Shown piece after piece: positions 24,436-37,000 of a stretch of DNA of 64,000 nt; the first letter of the stretch is position 1, and every line of letters begins with the position of its first letter. Origin of the DNA: Physella acuta (Eukaryota; Mollusca; Gastropoda; Physidae). Location of the stretch: the NCBI RefSeq assembly GCF_028476545.1, contig NW_026732286.1, forward strand, positions 1 through 64,000, read 5' to 3'. The notes beneath the pieces are model-generated. The model had not been told where the DNA came from. It did not search any database and worked only from the letters and a program-made list of their open reading frames with translations. The position numbers and the translations under genes were made by a program.

Positions 24436-24650
24436 GTGGTAAGATAATTTTAAATGTACCTGGAATTGTGCTCTTCAGGTTTTGAGATTATCGAGTTATT
24501 TACCTTGATGAATTAAAAAGACAGAATAATATTGTATACTTTGATGAGGCGGGTGATTTAGTCTTTATGAATTCAACACAGAATGTGAATTATTTTCTTC
24601 AACTTGAAAGAGAATGTATTGTGATGAACTAAAGTCAGAATGTGAACTGT

Positions 24651-27600
24651 TTACTTTGGCGAGGTGGAGGATTTGGAGTCCCTGGTAAAAAAAGACATGG
24701 GTGAGTGGGTTAGTCTAGACAGGAAAGATTGACCTTTCTTGACCGATGGCTCTTTGCTTGCTGATGGCGGACTCTCCTTGCTGGTGGTCAGGGGAAGTAA
24801 GTCTGGAGTGGGGTGGGGGACTTGGTCATGCGGTGATTCAGAGCAGCTTGGCGAGTTACCATAGCGACACCCATTGGAGCTTAAGCTAATGGATGAAGGA
24901 GACTGGCGGGTTGAGCTAGCATCACAGCTGTTTCTAGCTGGATGCAGTTCGCTTCTTCTGTGGGATCCGGGAATAAAAGTCGAATCAATCCCTAACGGAT
25001 TAGGGGATTTTCGGATATGCTCATGGTACGACATGTGCCTGGATTCCTTTCTACCGTGGTGCCGGTGATTATTATCCACATGCGGATGCGACAGCGGCCG
25101 GCTTGGAAAGTACGGCACATACGCCGGATCAAAAGTACCACCCACTGCAGCCTCGTCCTCATTCCTAGTGCACTGCGGCTGAAACGTCTTGTGGTCAGGG
25201 GTTCTCAAAATAACTCCATCCTGCTTGGATTTCCTGCTGTGCTTGTTCGGATAGGGCTCAGCTCCATTGAAGGTTTCAATGATGGTCGTGGAGGTCGGGC
25301 TCTCCCTGCAGTCCGCCTTCCTTGGCTTGTTGATGTTCACCAGGACCTTGTTCCGGCTTCTCTTCTCCGGGGCAGCTCTCAACACAACCTGTTCGTTCTT
25401 TAGAGTCCCTTGGCTATCTGATTCCGAGGGCACCAAAGTTCCACTGTCTGAGCTTTTGTTAGCTAAGGTGTAATCGTTGTATGGGAGGATGGAGAAAAAG
25501 TCCATGGGGGAACTTGTTCTGGGGTCTTTGTGTCTTGCTGGCTCGGCCAACATGTCATTGCTAGTTCTACTTGGGTATGATCCTGGTCGCATCTGTTGTC
25601 CGTTAAAACTGTGACCATTCACTGTTGGAAAATTGCAGTTTTTGTGTATGTTAAGCATTGGAGTACAAGAAATTTCAGTGCTTTGTGTGTTTTTGCTGGT
25701 CAGCTGATTAGGTTGAACTTGATGGAAAGTGGTCATGTTTTTCTGTGACCTTTCACCTTCCAGGGAGGTGGCCTTGAGCTGAGTCTCCCCAGAACTTGAC
25801 CCCACGTTGCATCCAGGCATGTAAGACTTCTTAGGCTTGTAGCTGCTGCTCTCATCATAAGCCCCATCGTTGCAAGAAGAAGAAGATGCTGGGCATTTGA
25901 CTGAGGTCTCCTGGTGCTTCAAACTATCTAACTTCATGGCTGTGCTGCTCACCCTACCTTGACTTGCTGAATTAGTTGGAGAATTTCCCTGGCTGTTGAC
26001 GTAGCTGGATGTTAAATTTTGAACATCACACGGGCTGGGTGATGACACGGATTGCTGTCTAAAATCATTTCTTCTAGTGCATTCTGGGATATTTCTTTCA
26101 CAGTTGTCCCTACTTTTGTTTTCTGACTGCGCACCAGTAAACATTGCTTGACCAGATTGGGCGCCACTTTTTAAAAACCCAGATTTTGCTTCACCAAAAT
26201 GTGTGCCGAATGAATTTAAATGTCCTCTATCGCCTGATGCCTGGCTTGGTTTAGATCCCACACCAGAGATGAAACACTGGGCGACTGTGTTACTCTGTGG
26301 AAATTGTCTCCTCTTGTCCGAGTCGTCTTTTGAAGACAGTGTTATAACGGCCATGTTGGGTTGCATCATGAGGTAGGGTTGGTTGCCATCCACGCTGTCA
26401 CACGACGGTGTTCTCATAGACAGCAGGCAGTTGCCTCGTTCTGGTTCAGACCTCTTCAGATTGAGGCTGACTTTAGCCTCATCATCATAATACAACCTGT
26501 AACGGTGCTCAAAGTCTTTGTCTTCTAGAACATAAGCTGGTGATGCAGATGCCATTTTATCCATATCTTTGTTTTCAAGCACAATTTGGTTTCTTGGCTT
26601 GATAAAAAATCTGTTAGCTTTGGTCTTTTCTTTTCTTACAGGCATGTCAAAATTCTCCCCAGTATACAAAATGCCGGAGTTATCCCAAGAAGTAAAACTT
26701 TTATTTTTATCTTTACAAGAATCAGAGCTCTGATCTGAAGAACAAGAGGTTTGGGAGATGTTCAAAATTTGACTGCTGGGACTGCTTGCAGTTTGTTTAC
26801 CATCATATTTAGATTGGTCACTGGCTTGGTTAGGGTCAGGCCTTTTGTTGGAAGCTGATGGGAAAAGCTTTAAAAAACTTTTAGAAAGTTTATTTTCTGA
26901 ATTTGCGTGTGTTTTTAGTACATCATTATAACTCTTATTTACTTGACTTGATGAACTGTGATGGTCTGTCGGTGGTGACGACTTCATACTTTTCTTACAA
27001 TTTTTCTTGTGGGAAATAAAATTATGCTGCTGTTTATAAGGATGGTTTTGGTCAAAGTTCATCAGACTTCCTCGCAACTGGGACTGTTTGTCTAGTTTTT
27101 TATTTCCATCAGCGGGAGAGCTGGGTGAGGATTTTTTACTGTTGGACTCAAACAGAAATATAGCATCTGAACAGGGTTTTAGAGAATCCAAAACGTTGTA
27201 GCCGTCTGGGTCTGTGTTGGGGCATGGGATGACTTTCTCTGTCAGTAGGGCTTTCTTCTGGTCGTCGTCCAGGTTCTGTAGGATGGCCTTGTGTTGGGAT
27301 TCTCCTTTAGACAACACCACCTCCCCCTCGCACTCCTCCTTACACAACTCACCGCAGCGACATCCCACAACCCTCCAGTTGCCAAGGTCAAGGCTGGTCC
27401 GCAAACCCACAGCGACCTCACTGTCACTGGCGCAGCCTGATTTGAGGGTTTCTTTCCTGCACATCTGACACTTGTAACACAAAGCCAAAGGTTTAGTTGT
27501 ATGGGGCGGGTGTTGATTGGGCTCCCCCACACTGTGACGATGGTGGCATAACTTATCCTTCATGAACTTCCTCACAAATAAAGTTGACGATTCTTCAAGA

Positions 27601-28314
27601 CTCCCATTACTAAAACTATCATTTTCTGATTTGCTCATCACTTGTTTGAATAACGGTTGTGAATTTGTAAGAAAGCGTTCATTCTCTTTCATAGAAATAT
27701 TGACTTTACTCAAATCAGACCTGCAGTTATTTACAACATTTCCTGAACGCGTCTCCAGTTTTTTATCGATTTCTTTGTTCTCCACTCCTGGTGAATGAGT
27801 TCCCCTGCCATTTTTCTCTAAGAAGCTCTTCTGATTTGAAGTGTTCAAAATATCCAAACTAGCTGCTGAAGCTAGACCATTACTGTTAGAAGTTGAATGT
27901 TCACCATTTTTGTTGCTGTGATCCACAGGTTTAATCTCCATCCCTGAAGTTGAAGACTTCTCCAGGCTGTCCTGGAAATGTTGAAATTCTTCACTACTCA
28001 GCTCACGGCAGTCCTTACTATGTGATACCTGCCTTGCTTTATTCTTCATCTGTCTGTGAAACAGCTTCGAGACTTTAACAGGGCTGTAGGTGCTGTTGCC
28101 TTGGTCCCGGCGTGTCTTGATTTCAAAAGCGAGGCCGTCTGTAACATCGTCTTTAGGACAGCCATCGTTACCTTTGAGGTTGCGGGGCATGTTGGCTGGT
28201 GGTGATGATGAAGCTGTCATGGTGGACAGTGTTGTGGTGGATGCGGCGGTGGTGGCTGCGGCTGCCATCTCCATCACAACTTCTCTCTCTACATCAGCCA
28301 AGATGACTCTCCCT
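24651..28314 (-). CDS. ARHGEF33: RhoGEF exon 15 (residues 1193-2413), Cys/His cluster and C-terminus
   Basis: A 3664-nt terminal exon entered through 'tttcag|aggg'; the first full codons are GRVILADVEREVV. Mostly Ser/Asn/Lys-rich. A Cys/His island at 27548-27330 (residues 1449-1521) has the order CHHRH, CYKCQMC, then GCRCGELCKEEC. The C-terminus is FLSRLTHSPMSFFTRDSK and the TAA stop is at 24653-24651. The length of the tail is unlike vertebrate ARHGEF33. Confidence 0.9.
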
Positions 28315-31060
28315 CTGAAAAAAACACATTTTTTTAATTAGTAAATAAACTACTACTCCTTTACAAATAAAAGCAAAACTTATGTGCTGTATGCTTATTA
28401 TTACCACATTACCATATTGTCTGTAACACTGGCCATAACCTGATCCTTAAACTGTTGACAACCAAAAACTAGTCATTTTCTTATGTAGAGCCTACTTTTT
28501 TATTATGGGGCACCAGACCATCATTGATTATCATTTATAGTTTATCCTAAAGCATTCCAATACTTTCAAATTACGTAATTATTACTGTGCTTACTTAGGA
28601 CTATCATGAGTTTTGGTTGTTAATGTTAACGGACAGGGAAAATTAAATATGTATTAGTAGATATGTATTCTAAAGCTGGCAATTAATCCTGACTAACAAG
28701 ACAAGCAGAACCCAGCTCTCTATTTCTTAGCTGGTCATCAAATACAGAAAATCAGTTGTTTTTTTTAATTCAAGACAAAAACACAGAAAATTAGTTTAAA
28801 AACTACATTAGATTAAATCTAACATTTTTATGTTTAAGAATTTCAAGAGAAATTATTTATTGAGAATCTAAACAACCTTGAAACTTTATTAAGTTAAATT
28901 TTGAATGCTAAGCAAAGAAATCTTGATGAGGTACATTTTATTTAATCTTTGTTGAAGCAGTGTATCATTCAGCTGCCAGTTATAATTATTTTTAAACCAG
29001 ATAGACCCAAAAAACCTGGGAGATGTAAATACCCAACACAACATTGCCAGATTGAGCACCTGATAAAAGAAGGTATTTAAGAAGCCTATGAGAAAGAAGA
29101 GACTGCCTAAAGTTTCAAATATGCACAAGAAATAAGAGTTCAAATAATTTGGTTTTGTTTATTTATTATTGACTTCAGAAATTTGAAAAGAAACTTTTTT
29201 TGCCAGTAATACAAATTATGGTCAAAGCGTGATTGATTTCCATGATTTACACACTAATTTTGTTGTTACTTAGCAAGCCAAACTTTATTTTTTATTGATT
29301 ACAAAATCTAAAAATGGATTCTTTTTTTTTTTTGGAGTTTTTTTTTTATTTTTTGTGGGATGAAGATTTAAATTAGTATACAAGGAAAATTGGTCATTCT
29401 GAAAACCATGCTATCTGGAATGTACTTCAGTTGTACCATGCCAGTTAAAACAGAAATGTTCATGCCAAATAACTTTTATTTAAATAATTAGTAAAATTAG
29501 TTAATCTAAGAAACAAATTAAAATTTCTGACTTCATTTGTGAACAAAATGTTTCTGTTCATTGGCCATATTAATTTATTATAATCTAGCTGTGTGTGTAC
29601 AATACTAATCTTTAACCCTTGGATTCAAGGCTAAGTTTCAGATTATGAAAAAAAAATATGGTCAGGGCTTGGTATTAGGATGAGTTTTTGTAGTTAAAGA
29701 AACACAATATGTGACATGTCAATCATATATAAATATTGCTAATTCACAAATTAAAACAAAATAATGTTTTAAGAAGAAATTTAGTAAGTAAATATATTGC
29801 CAAACATTACCTAGGTGATACCACACACACGATGCTCATACATCAGATTCTGTAAGTCTGGGAAGTAGAAGGTTAAAACATGACTCCATGCTGCTATAGT
29901 TTTATGCAGGCGGTTAGAGAGACTATCATAAATAAATGCTTGTCGACTGACATTCTTTTCAGGGTAGGTTGTTAAGGCAGAGAGAACATGTATCATTATT
30001 AGGGCTCATTTTTTTTTAACTAGGTAAAGAAAATAGATCTTTAACAAATATAAATTCACATAATTTGAATACTAACTAAAATTATTAATAATCAGTGATA
30101 TTCATAAATATTTTAAAAGCAAATACACCATTGACCTACAAATGCAAAGTGCTTGAAAAATCAGTAAAAAAAAAAATTTTAAATAATTTGTATGCTTTTA
30201 AACTGAAGATGTTTAAGACATAAATTATTTTTTAAGCACAACAAACTTTTTCATACAGCAGGCTAGAATGTAGAATTATTTCTAAGTTAAAATAATTCAA
30301 TTTCATCATTAAATCAAAATGAGTAACAGCTTTCTTTTCTTTTATTAATTTGAATTTATCAATTGATGAGTTGAATAAATATGGAAGAGAAAAACAAGAA
30401 CCAGAACTCATGCAAATCATGCAACTCATAAAAGTTGGTGACAACACTGTATACTTGAAAGCCAATGTAGTAATTTTAGTATCTTGATTTTATGTTTATA
30501 TTTATCAAATTTGAGAGAGTAACAATAGAATATTAGGTAGTGCTAAGTGTATGTTATGTCATTTATTCACAAAAATTATGGCATTTTCTTCTCTTAAACT
30601 TATCAGCATTAGTTATCTTTACTTTATTAATTTTTTTAATTACTGTACTGTACTAACAGGAATATCAGGATGTTTTAAATCTCTTAGAAAAATAAATAAG
30701 CACAATTATTTTAAATAACTTAGTTAGCAATCATAAATATTCCAATATGGTACATGGTTACAGATTATAATGTTAAGTAAATATGTTTTAATAAATTGGT
30801 GGAAGGTTATGTCAAAATGGTTGTTTGGTTTCCATAAAAGGGGTTGTCCATAGATGGCATCACACTTCTGAGTGTGGGTGAGGGTTCAGATTTTTGTGAT
30901 TGTATGATCGCAATTGAGAAAAAAAAAAGGGGGGAGGGGGTTAGGGTCAGAACATGTGATGTCACACTCTTGCATTTTAAAAATAATTTTAGAACTGAAT
31001 TTCACTGTTATTTTTCATTTTTTTTGTAAATTGTTATAACTACACCTAATTCTGACACCC

Positions 31061-31095
<35 letters not shown>

Positions 31096-34000
31096 GTTAA
31101 TATTTTAAACAGAATTTCCTGTTTTAAAAAGGAAATTGAAAATCTCATAGAGTAGAGTAGGTTAAAGTGTGATGTCCTTTTAGGAAGTGAGATTTTTTCC
31201 CTTTTTGTGAAAATAAGTGATGGTAAAAATAGCTTTTAAAAAACATGACATCATTTATGAACAACACCCCAAAACAAACCAAAAACATATGCCAGTAAAT
31301 GGTTTAGTATAATGGTAAAAGGAAAACAACACAAGGAATAAAGCTATAAGTGCTAGAATTGAGAAGGAATTTTCATATTCATCCTTCTTGGGTGTTTTTA
31401 CTCTAAATTTGTAAAAGTAAGGAGATATGTCTTCAGATTAAGTATTTTTTTTTTGTTACCTGGTACCAAAAGCATTTAGTGTTTACTGAATGAGAGTAAA
31501 TAAAGAGAATTATACAGTTGTTATTCAAGTTTTGGGTCCTGACTTCTCTTGTATTACTGAAATATGTTTTTTAATCATCACAGCATATTCAATTCATTGA
31601 ACAGGGGGTGGAGGTGTTAAAAGCGACAATTATTTATTTATATAATCTAAAACACATAGTGACGATTTACTGAAACTTTGAACACAAGAGAAGTCTGAAT
31701 TATGTTTTAGAATCTTACACTGCTTGTTGATCAGCTGTTTCAAATCATTTGAAAAAAAAAAGTATCATTTTATTAGCGAATGTATAGCTTTAGAAAAGAA
31801 CGCCACAGAGAAAGCAAAGTAACAGGTGCAATATTTACATAATGTTCAATATATAATTATGTCTTTTAAATCTAAAATGCTCTCAAATATGCCATTTTGC
31901 AACATGCATCAATAAAAGCAATATAAAACATAAAATGTAAATGTGTTACAAAACAATAAATTTTTAAAATGAACAGCACAGACTAAGGGCAACAATAGAT
32001 GTAATGAATTCTAGTACACCAGACAATATTTTAGGACCAAATAGACCAGTGGTTCCCAACCTTTTTCGACTGGCGACCCCCTTTCATAAAACTTAAGTGA
32101 CCCGCGACCCCCATATAATTAACAAGTTGAAATTAGTAAAGAAAATAATAAGCACTAAATTAATATTTTCTAGTAGACTTTCAATATGGATTATTCTTGA
32201 TAACTGTTTTAATACGATGAGCAAAATTACATTTACACAAGCATTAACTAGCATTAACAATTAAATTTCGCAAATTTAAGAATTCATCTTGTTATTCATC
32301 GGCAATGCTGATAACATCAAGGAAAACAGAGAATAGGTGACAATGCAGATTCTTCTTCTTTCAGCTCGGGGAAAATAACGCCGCAGTTCGTTGTCAAGAG
32401 ATTCAAGATGTCCAGAATCCTTTCGAAATTTTATCTATCACACCACACTGCAGAGTTTCTCAAACATGACAGTATTTAAAATATTTATTTGTCCTTGCCA
32501 ATTTTGCAGCTTTGATAAAAATGCCAAGAGATTATCATGAAAAGAGATAATATTCGTTCCTTTATCAAGTTGAGCTTATGTTGATGTTCGAATATATCTG
32601 CTAGTTTTGATACTCTCTCCAACCACACCATGTCGTTAAAGTATATCAAAAGGTCTTGTTTCCTTGCACTTCCAAGAACATCTTGATTTCATCTTTCAGT
32701 TCAAAAACACGATTGACATTTCCTATTGACAGTCTGCGTACTGAAGTGTAGAATCTCGTGATCTTTATTTATGTCTTTGCACAGTTCTTGAAACAGACAG
32801 GTGTTTAGGGCTCCAGATTTAATATGATTTGCGACTTTTATTAGCAATAAAGTCGGATAAGTGTTGCTGGCGAGAGCATATGTGAATTATGCAGTGGATT
32901 CCCTTTCATTAGGGAGCTAAATCTTTTACCTTTTACTTTTTTCTGAAACCCCCATTTTGACCCAAATATGAAGCACCATCCGTACAAACCCCACAGCCGT
33001 TTTCCCATTTTAATCCTCCAGTTTAAAAAAAACGTATTTATTTTCTCCATTATATCTTCACAAAACATCAACTCTTATTTGCTAACATCTGAATGAATAT
33101 ATTTCACAAAGACAAGCAACTGCGAACACGAACTCACGTCTGTCGATTCGTCAACTTGAAAATCAAACAATGGTGAAAGCTTGATTTCATTCTAAATTTG
33201 TCTTTTAACATAAGCCGCTGCATAGTATTATTAGACAGAGATATTTGTTGCATCTTTACTGCACTGGAATCCCCAAGAATTAATTTTACCATCTTCAGCA
33301 TACATGGTTTGATGAGATTTTCTCCTTTGTGTGAGAGGTTTTTTGCTTGGCAATTTCTAATACTACTTCATACGATGCTTGCAGTAATGCTGTGCTTTCT
33401 TGGTGAAAACGTTCTGTTCAATCAAGTCTCTGACGTTTGCAACTAGCTTCATGCCGACGAAAGAACTACATATCTTTTTTGGTGTGTTCCGAATGACTCG
33501 TCTCAAATTGACGTTTGGAAGTTTTCATAGACTCCTGACTAAGAACAACTTTGCACAGTACAAATTGTTTATTCTCTATTCCATTTTAAGTGATGTTAGT
33601 AGTGCCGACTTTCAAATATTTTTCTAAATATTTTTTTTTTTTATTCATTGCTAGAGTTTAGTCTACCAGTTGGCGACCCCCCAGAAAGCCCTTCGCGACC
33701 CCCAAGGGGGTCGCGACCCCCAGGTTGGGAACCCATGAAATAGACAGTTGGGTACATTTTGAATTATTTATTTTTTAAATTTATTGAAGATAAACTCCTG
33801 CAAAATGACAGCTTGTTTTACCATCACAAAAAAGATGACAATAAAAACAGAAAGCTTTAAAAAGCAAAGCTTAAACTTTGGATTTGGTCACAAATTTAAA
33901 AATGGATGCTGGCAACATACCATACCAAGTTGGTGTAGCTAAATTTGAAACTTTCTGCAAAGTAGTCTAGAATGATTTTTATTGATATAAAAGAAAAATA

Positions 34001-37000
34001 GAAATGTGGAGCTCTAGAAATAGGCCTATAGATTATATAAGTACTTAAATATAATTTTTTCGACTTACTTCTTTTTGGTGAAAAGGTTTTTTATAGATGC
34101 TTTTAAATGCATTTTCTTCCTTGCACCAACTGGGTCGTCGCTAGCTTTAGGAAGGTCATGTGATGGGTTAAATCTCCCGCCATCTTTAGACTTTTTCCTC
34201 TCGTCTCTTTTCCCATCATCGTAATACACTGGGAAATCATTCTTATCCGTGTAAGTGTCAATGCGATCACTATTTTGGCTTTGTTTGGCCTCAGAATGGC
34301 CAGAGTCCCCTGGCATTTTAGTGTGAGCTGCCAGGTTGGATGATGAGAAAAAAGGATTGTTTCTGCTGTTGAAATGGGAGTTGTCAGCGGGGGCGGAGAA
34401 GGTGCTGATGCTCCTGGTCACACTGTCTTGAGAGTAGACTGGGGACTTTGGCTGGCTTAAGCCGTGCACCGTTGCTGAGTGCGAGATGGCTCTTTGATAC
34501 TTGTTAGCTGGTGAGACCTTGGGTGCATCAGCTGCAGTAGACGAGCTGTCAGTTTTACTTAACCTTAACGGAAGCGGCTGTGACAATCTGTTTGCAGCGT
34601 AGGAAGATGGCGCCACGCTACTTTTGGGTGTTCCTGTGCCGTTTAAATGAACCGAAGATTCCAGAAACCCACTTAATGTTTTTGTTGTGCGGGGAGGAGG
34701 CAGTGGTGCTGTTTTAATGCTGGGAGAATTTCTGTTTGTTTCGGGGTTTGTGTTGACATCCGAGGCACTTTTCCTCATGCTGTTCCTAGCGCTGTTCTCC
34801 CCGGGCGCCACCGAGGCCAAAGACAACAAGAACTGCCTGTTTTTCTCAGACAAGTCCTGGCCTTCGTGTCTCGAGTCTTGCTGTGAAACAACTTCCTTCT
34901 CATTTCTCGTTGCATCAGACGACGACGGCTGGACAAAATTAATCTTGGCCTTGTCGATCTGAAAAACTTTTGGACCCGACAGATTAGATTCTTGTGGTTT
35001 AGCAGCCATCTGGACAACATTACAGTTTCCGTCAGTGTTAGTGACGTCACTGATTGCCGCTAATATTTCAGGAGTGTTGTGGACGACAACTCCACTCTGG
35101 TCTGGCTGAGTTACCTGCTCATTCATGACTAGCAAGTCGCATGTTGTTGAATTACTTGATACCATCAGCTGTGAACTGGAACTCGGGTCCTCGTCTAGTG
35201 GACTTAACGGCTTCGGCACATCCTGGGGTAAATTTTCCCCTAAAGGAATAGGTTTCAGCATGCCGTTCCCTTGATTTGATGTGTACAGTTTTTTAGCCAG
35301 ACTGGCAGTGACGTCGGCAGCGCTGAATTCTACCGGCCTGTTTATATCCTGCGAGTGCCTGTGGATTCGCAACCCGTGACTGTCGAAGCTGGCTTGAATG
35401 ATATCAAGGTCAAGGTCCTGACCATCGTTAGAACAGCGGCTGCTGCTGTGCTGGTGCGAGCCGCTGGTGCCCAGAGAATGTGTGTCACTGGTGCGGGTGT
35501 CATCTTCCTCGTCGTCTGCATCATCGATGAGGGCAGATGAAGGGTACATGGAAGGACGCGTGGGCAGCAAGTCGTGGGCAGAGAGTGGTCCCCTGGCGTG
35601 CCCAGTTCGGGATTGCATTGCTGACTCAGGCCAGAAAGATTTATTTCCAGATCTGAAAAATAGTTTAGACCTTATTGAGTTTAACTTTCAACTACCAACA
35701 TTTTTAACTACACTAGACACTACAATGTGATTGGGTAACTAAATTTTATCACAGTATTCAGTCTATTTCATTAATTATTTCCTTGATATTTATCATGTAA
35801 ATTTGTTTATACTCAGTATATTATAAAGTGAAGCCATTCATTTATAAAATCAAACAACACAATTATTTATATTTTATGTAGTATTACATAATTATCAATT
35901 CAGGATGTAGAAATTCCTTAAGTGATCAAATGTTATAAAATAACATGTTGATCAATTATTCTTTCAAGACAATTATATGAAAAACTTGAGATGGTTAAAA
36001 TCAAACTGGCATATTTTTTATAGTTTTTTTTTATATGAAAATGTATGTGGGCTTAAAATTAAATTATTCAAACTGTTAAAAAAATCAAATTGTTTTTTTC
36101 TGCTTAAAATATTTAAATATATTATAATTTCAACAAATATTTGGGTATTTCCTGTTAGGCCAGTGAAATAGTAATAACTAAAGCAATTTTATATTTTGAT
36201 TCAGTATTGCCAATAATAATGTCAAACTGAACAAAAGCCTAAACTTAACCCTAATCCTAAAAGAAACATAAGCTTGAAGCAAAGCTCAAGTTTCTCTTTA
36301 AGTCCAATGTCCAGTCTGCTACACAAAACAAGTTTTCCTCTAAGCCCAAAATCTAGTCTAGTACACAAGTTTTTCTACAAGCCCAATATCTGGTCTGCTA
36401 CACAAAACAAGTTTCTCTAAGCCCAACATCTAGTCTACTACACAAGTTTTTCTCTAAGCCCAACATCTAATCTAGTACACAAGTTTTTCTCTAAGCCCAA
36501 CATCTGATCTACTACATACATAAGAGGCTGTGACCTCCTGAGATGCTTCCTACTGATGATGGTTGGCCTGTGCTGGGCTTCCAGCGCGTTTGGCCCAAAA
36601 GCTGAGTGTGGACGTGGCAGTGGACCGGGGTACTGGTACGGCCGCTGTTGTAGCTCCCTGTGGTGGAGGTACTGCTGCTGCTGCTGGGAGTGGGTGATGA
36701 AGTCGATGGCTGAAGACGGGCGCATGCGCGGGGAGTGGGAGCCGAGGAGGTAGTCCTGGGACTGGGTGCGGCCGGCGGGGGACAGGTGTCTTTTCTTGAC
36801 CTGTGGGAGAGGAGGGAAAGAATAGAGTAAAGGAATAATATAAATACAACTGCTACAACTGGAATACAACTGTATTAACATAAATGCTCATTTTTAGATC
36901 GAATTGTAAATGTATCAAAGCCACTTGTAATAAAAAATAAAATACAGTTGTGAGTTCTACATATATTCATTTAGTAATAATGATTAGCTAAATTATTTTG

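Larger units (their letters stand above)
22500..24650 (-). other. Presumed 3' UTR and flank of the RhoGEF gene
   Basis: No further coding sequence follows the stop codon at 24651. AT-rich DNA contains several 'tttatt' words on + (AATAAA on the gene's strand), for example near 22746, so the poly(A) site cannot be chosen from sequence alone. A pure A tract lies at 24386-24433. Confidence 0.45.

Noticed and set aside
28299-28301. Separate gene starting MADVEREVV at 28301
   Set aside because: The codon is TTG, not ATG, and an acceptor at 28315-28316 joins this frame in phase to the exon ending at 34069.
36544-36562. Alternative exon 13 donor at ATCATCA|GTAGGA
   Set aside because: It would leave one base of a split codon, whereas exon 14 requires two; AG|GTCACA at 36534 fits.
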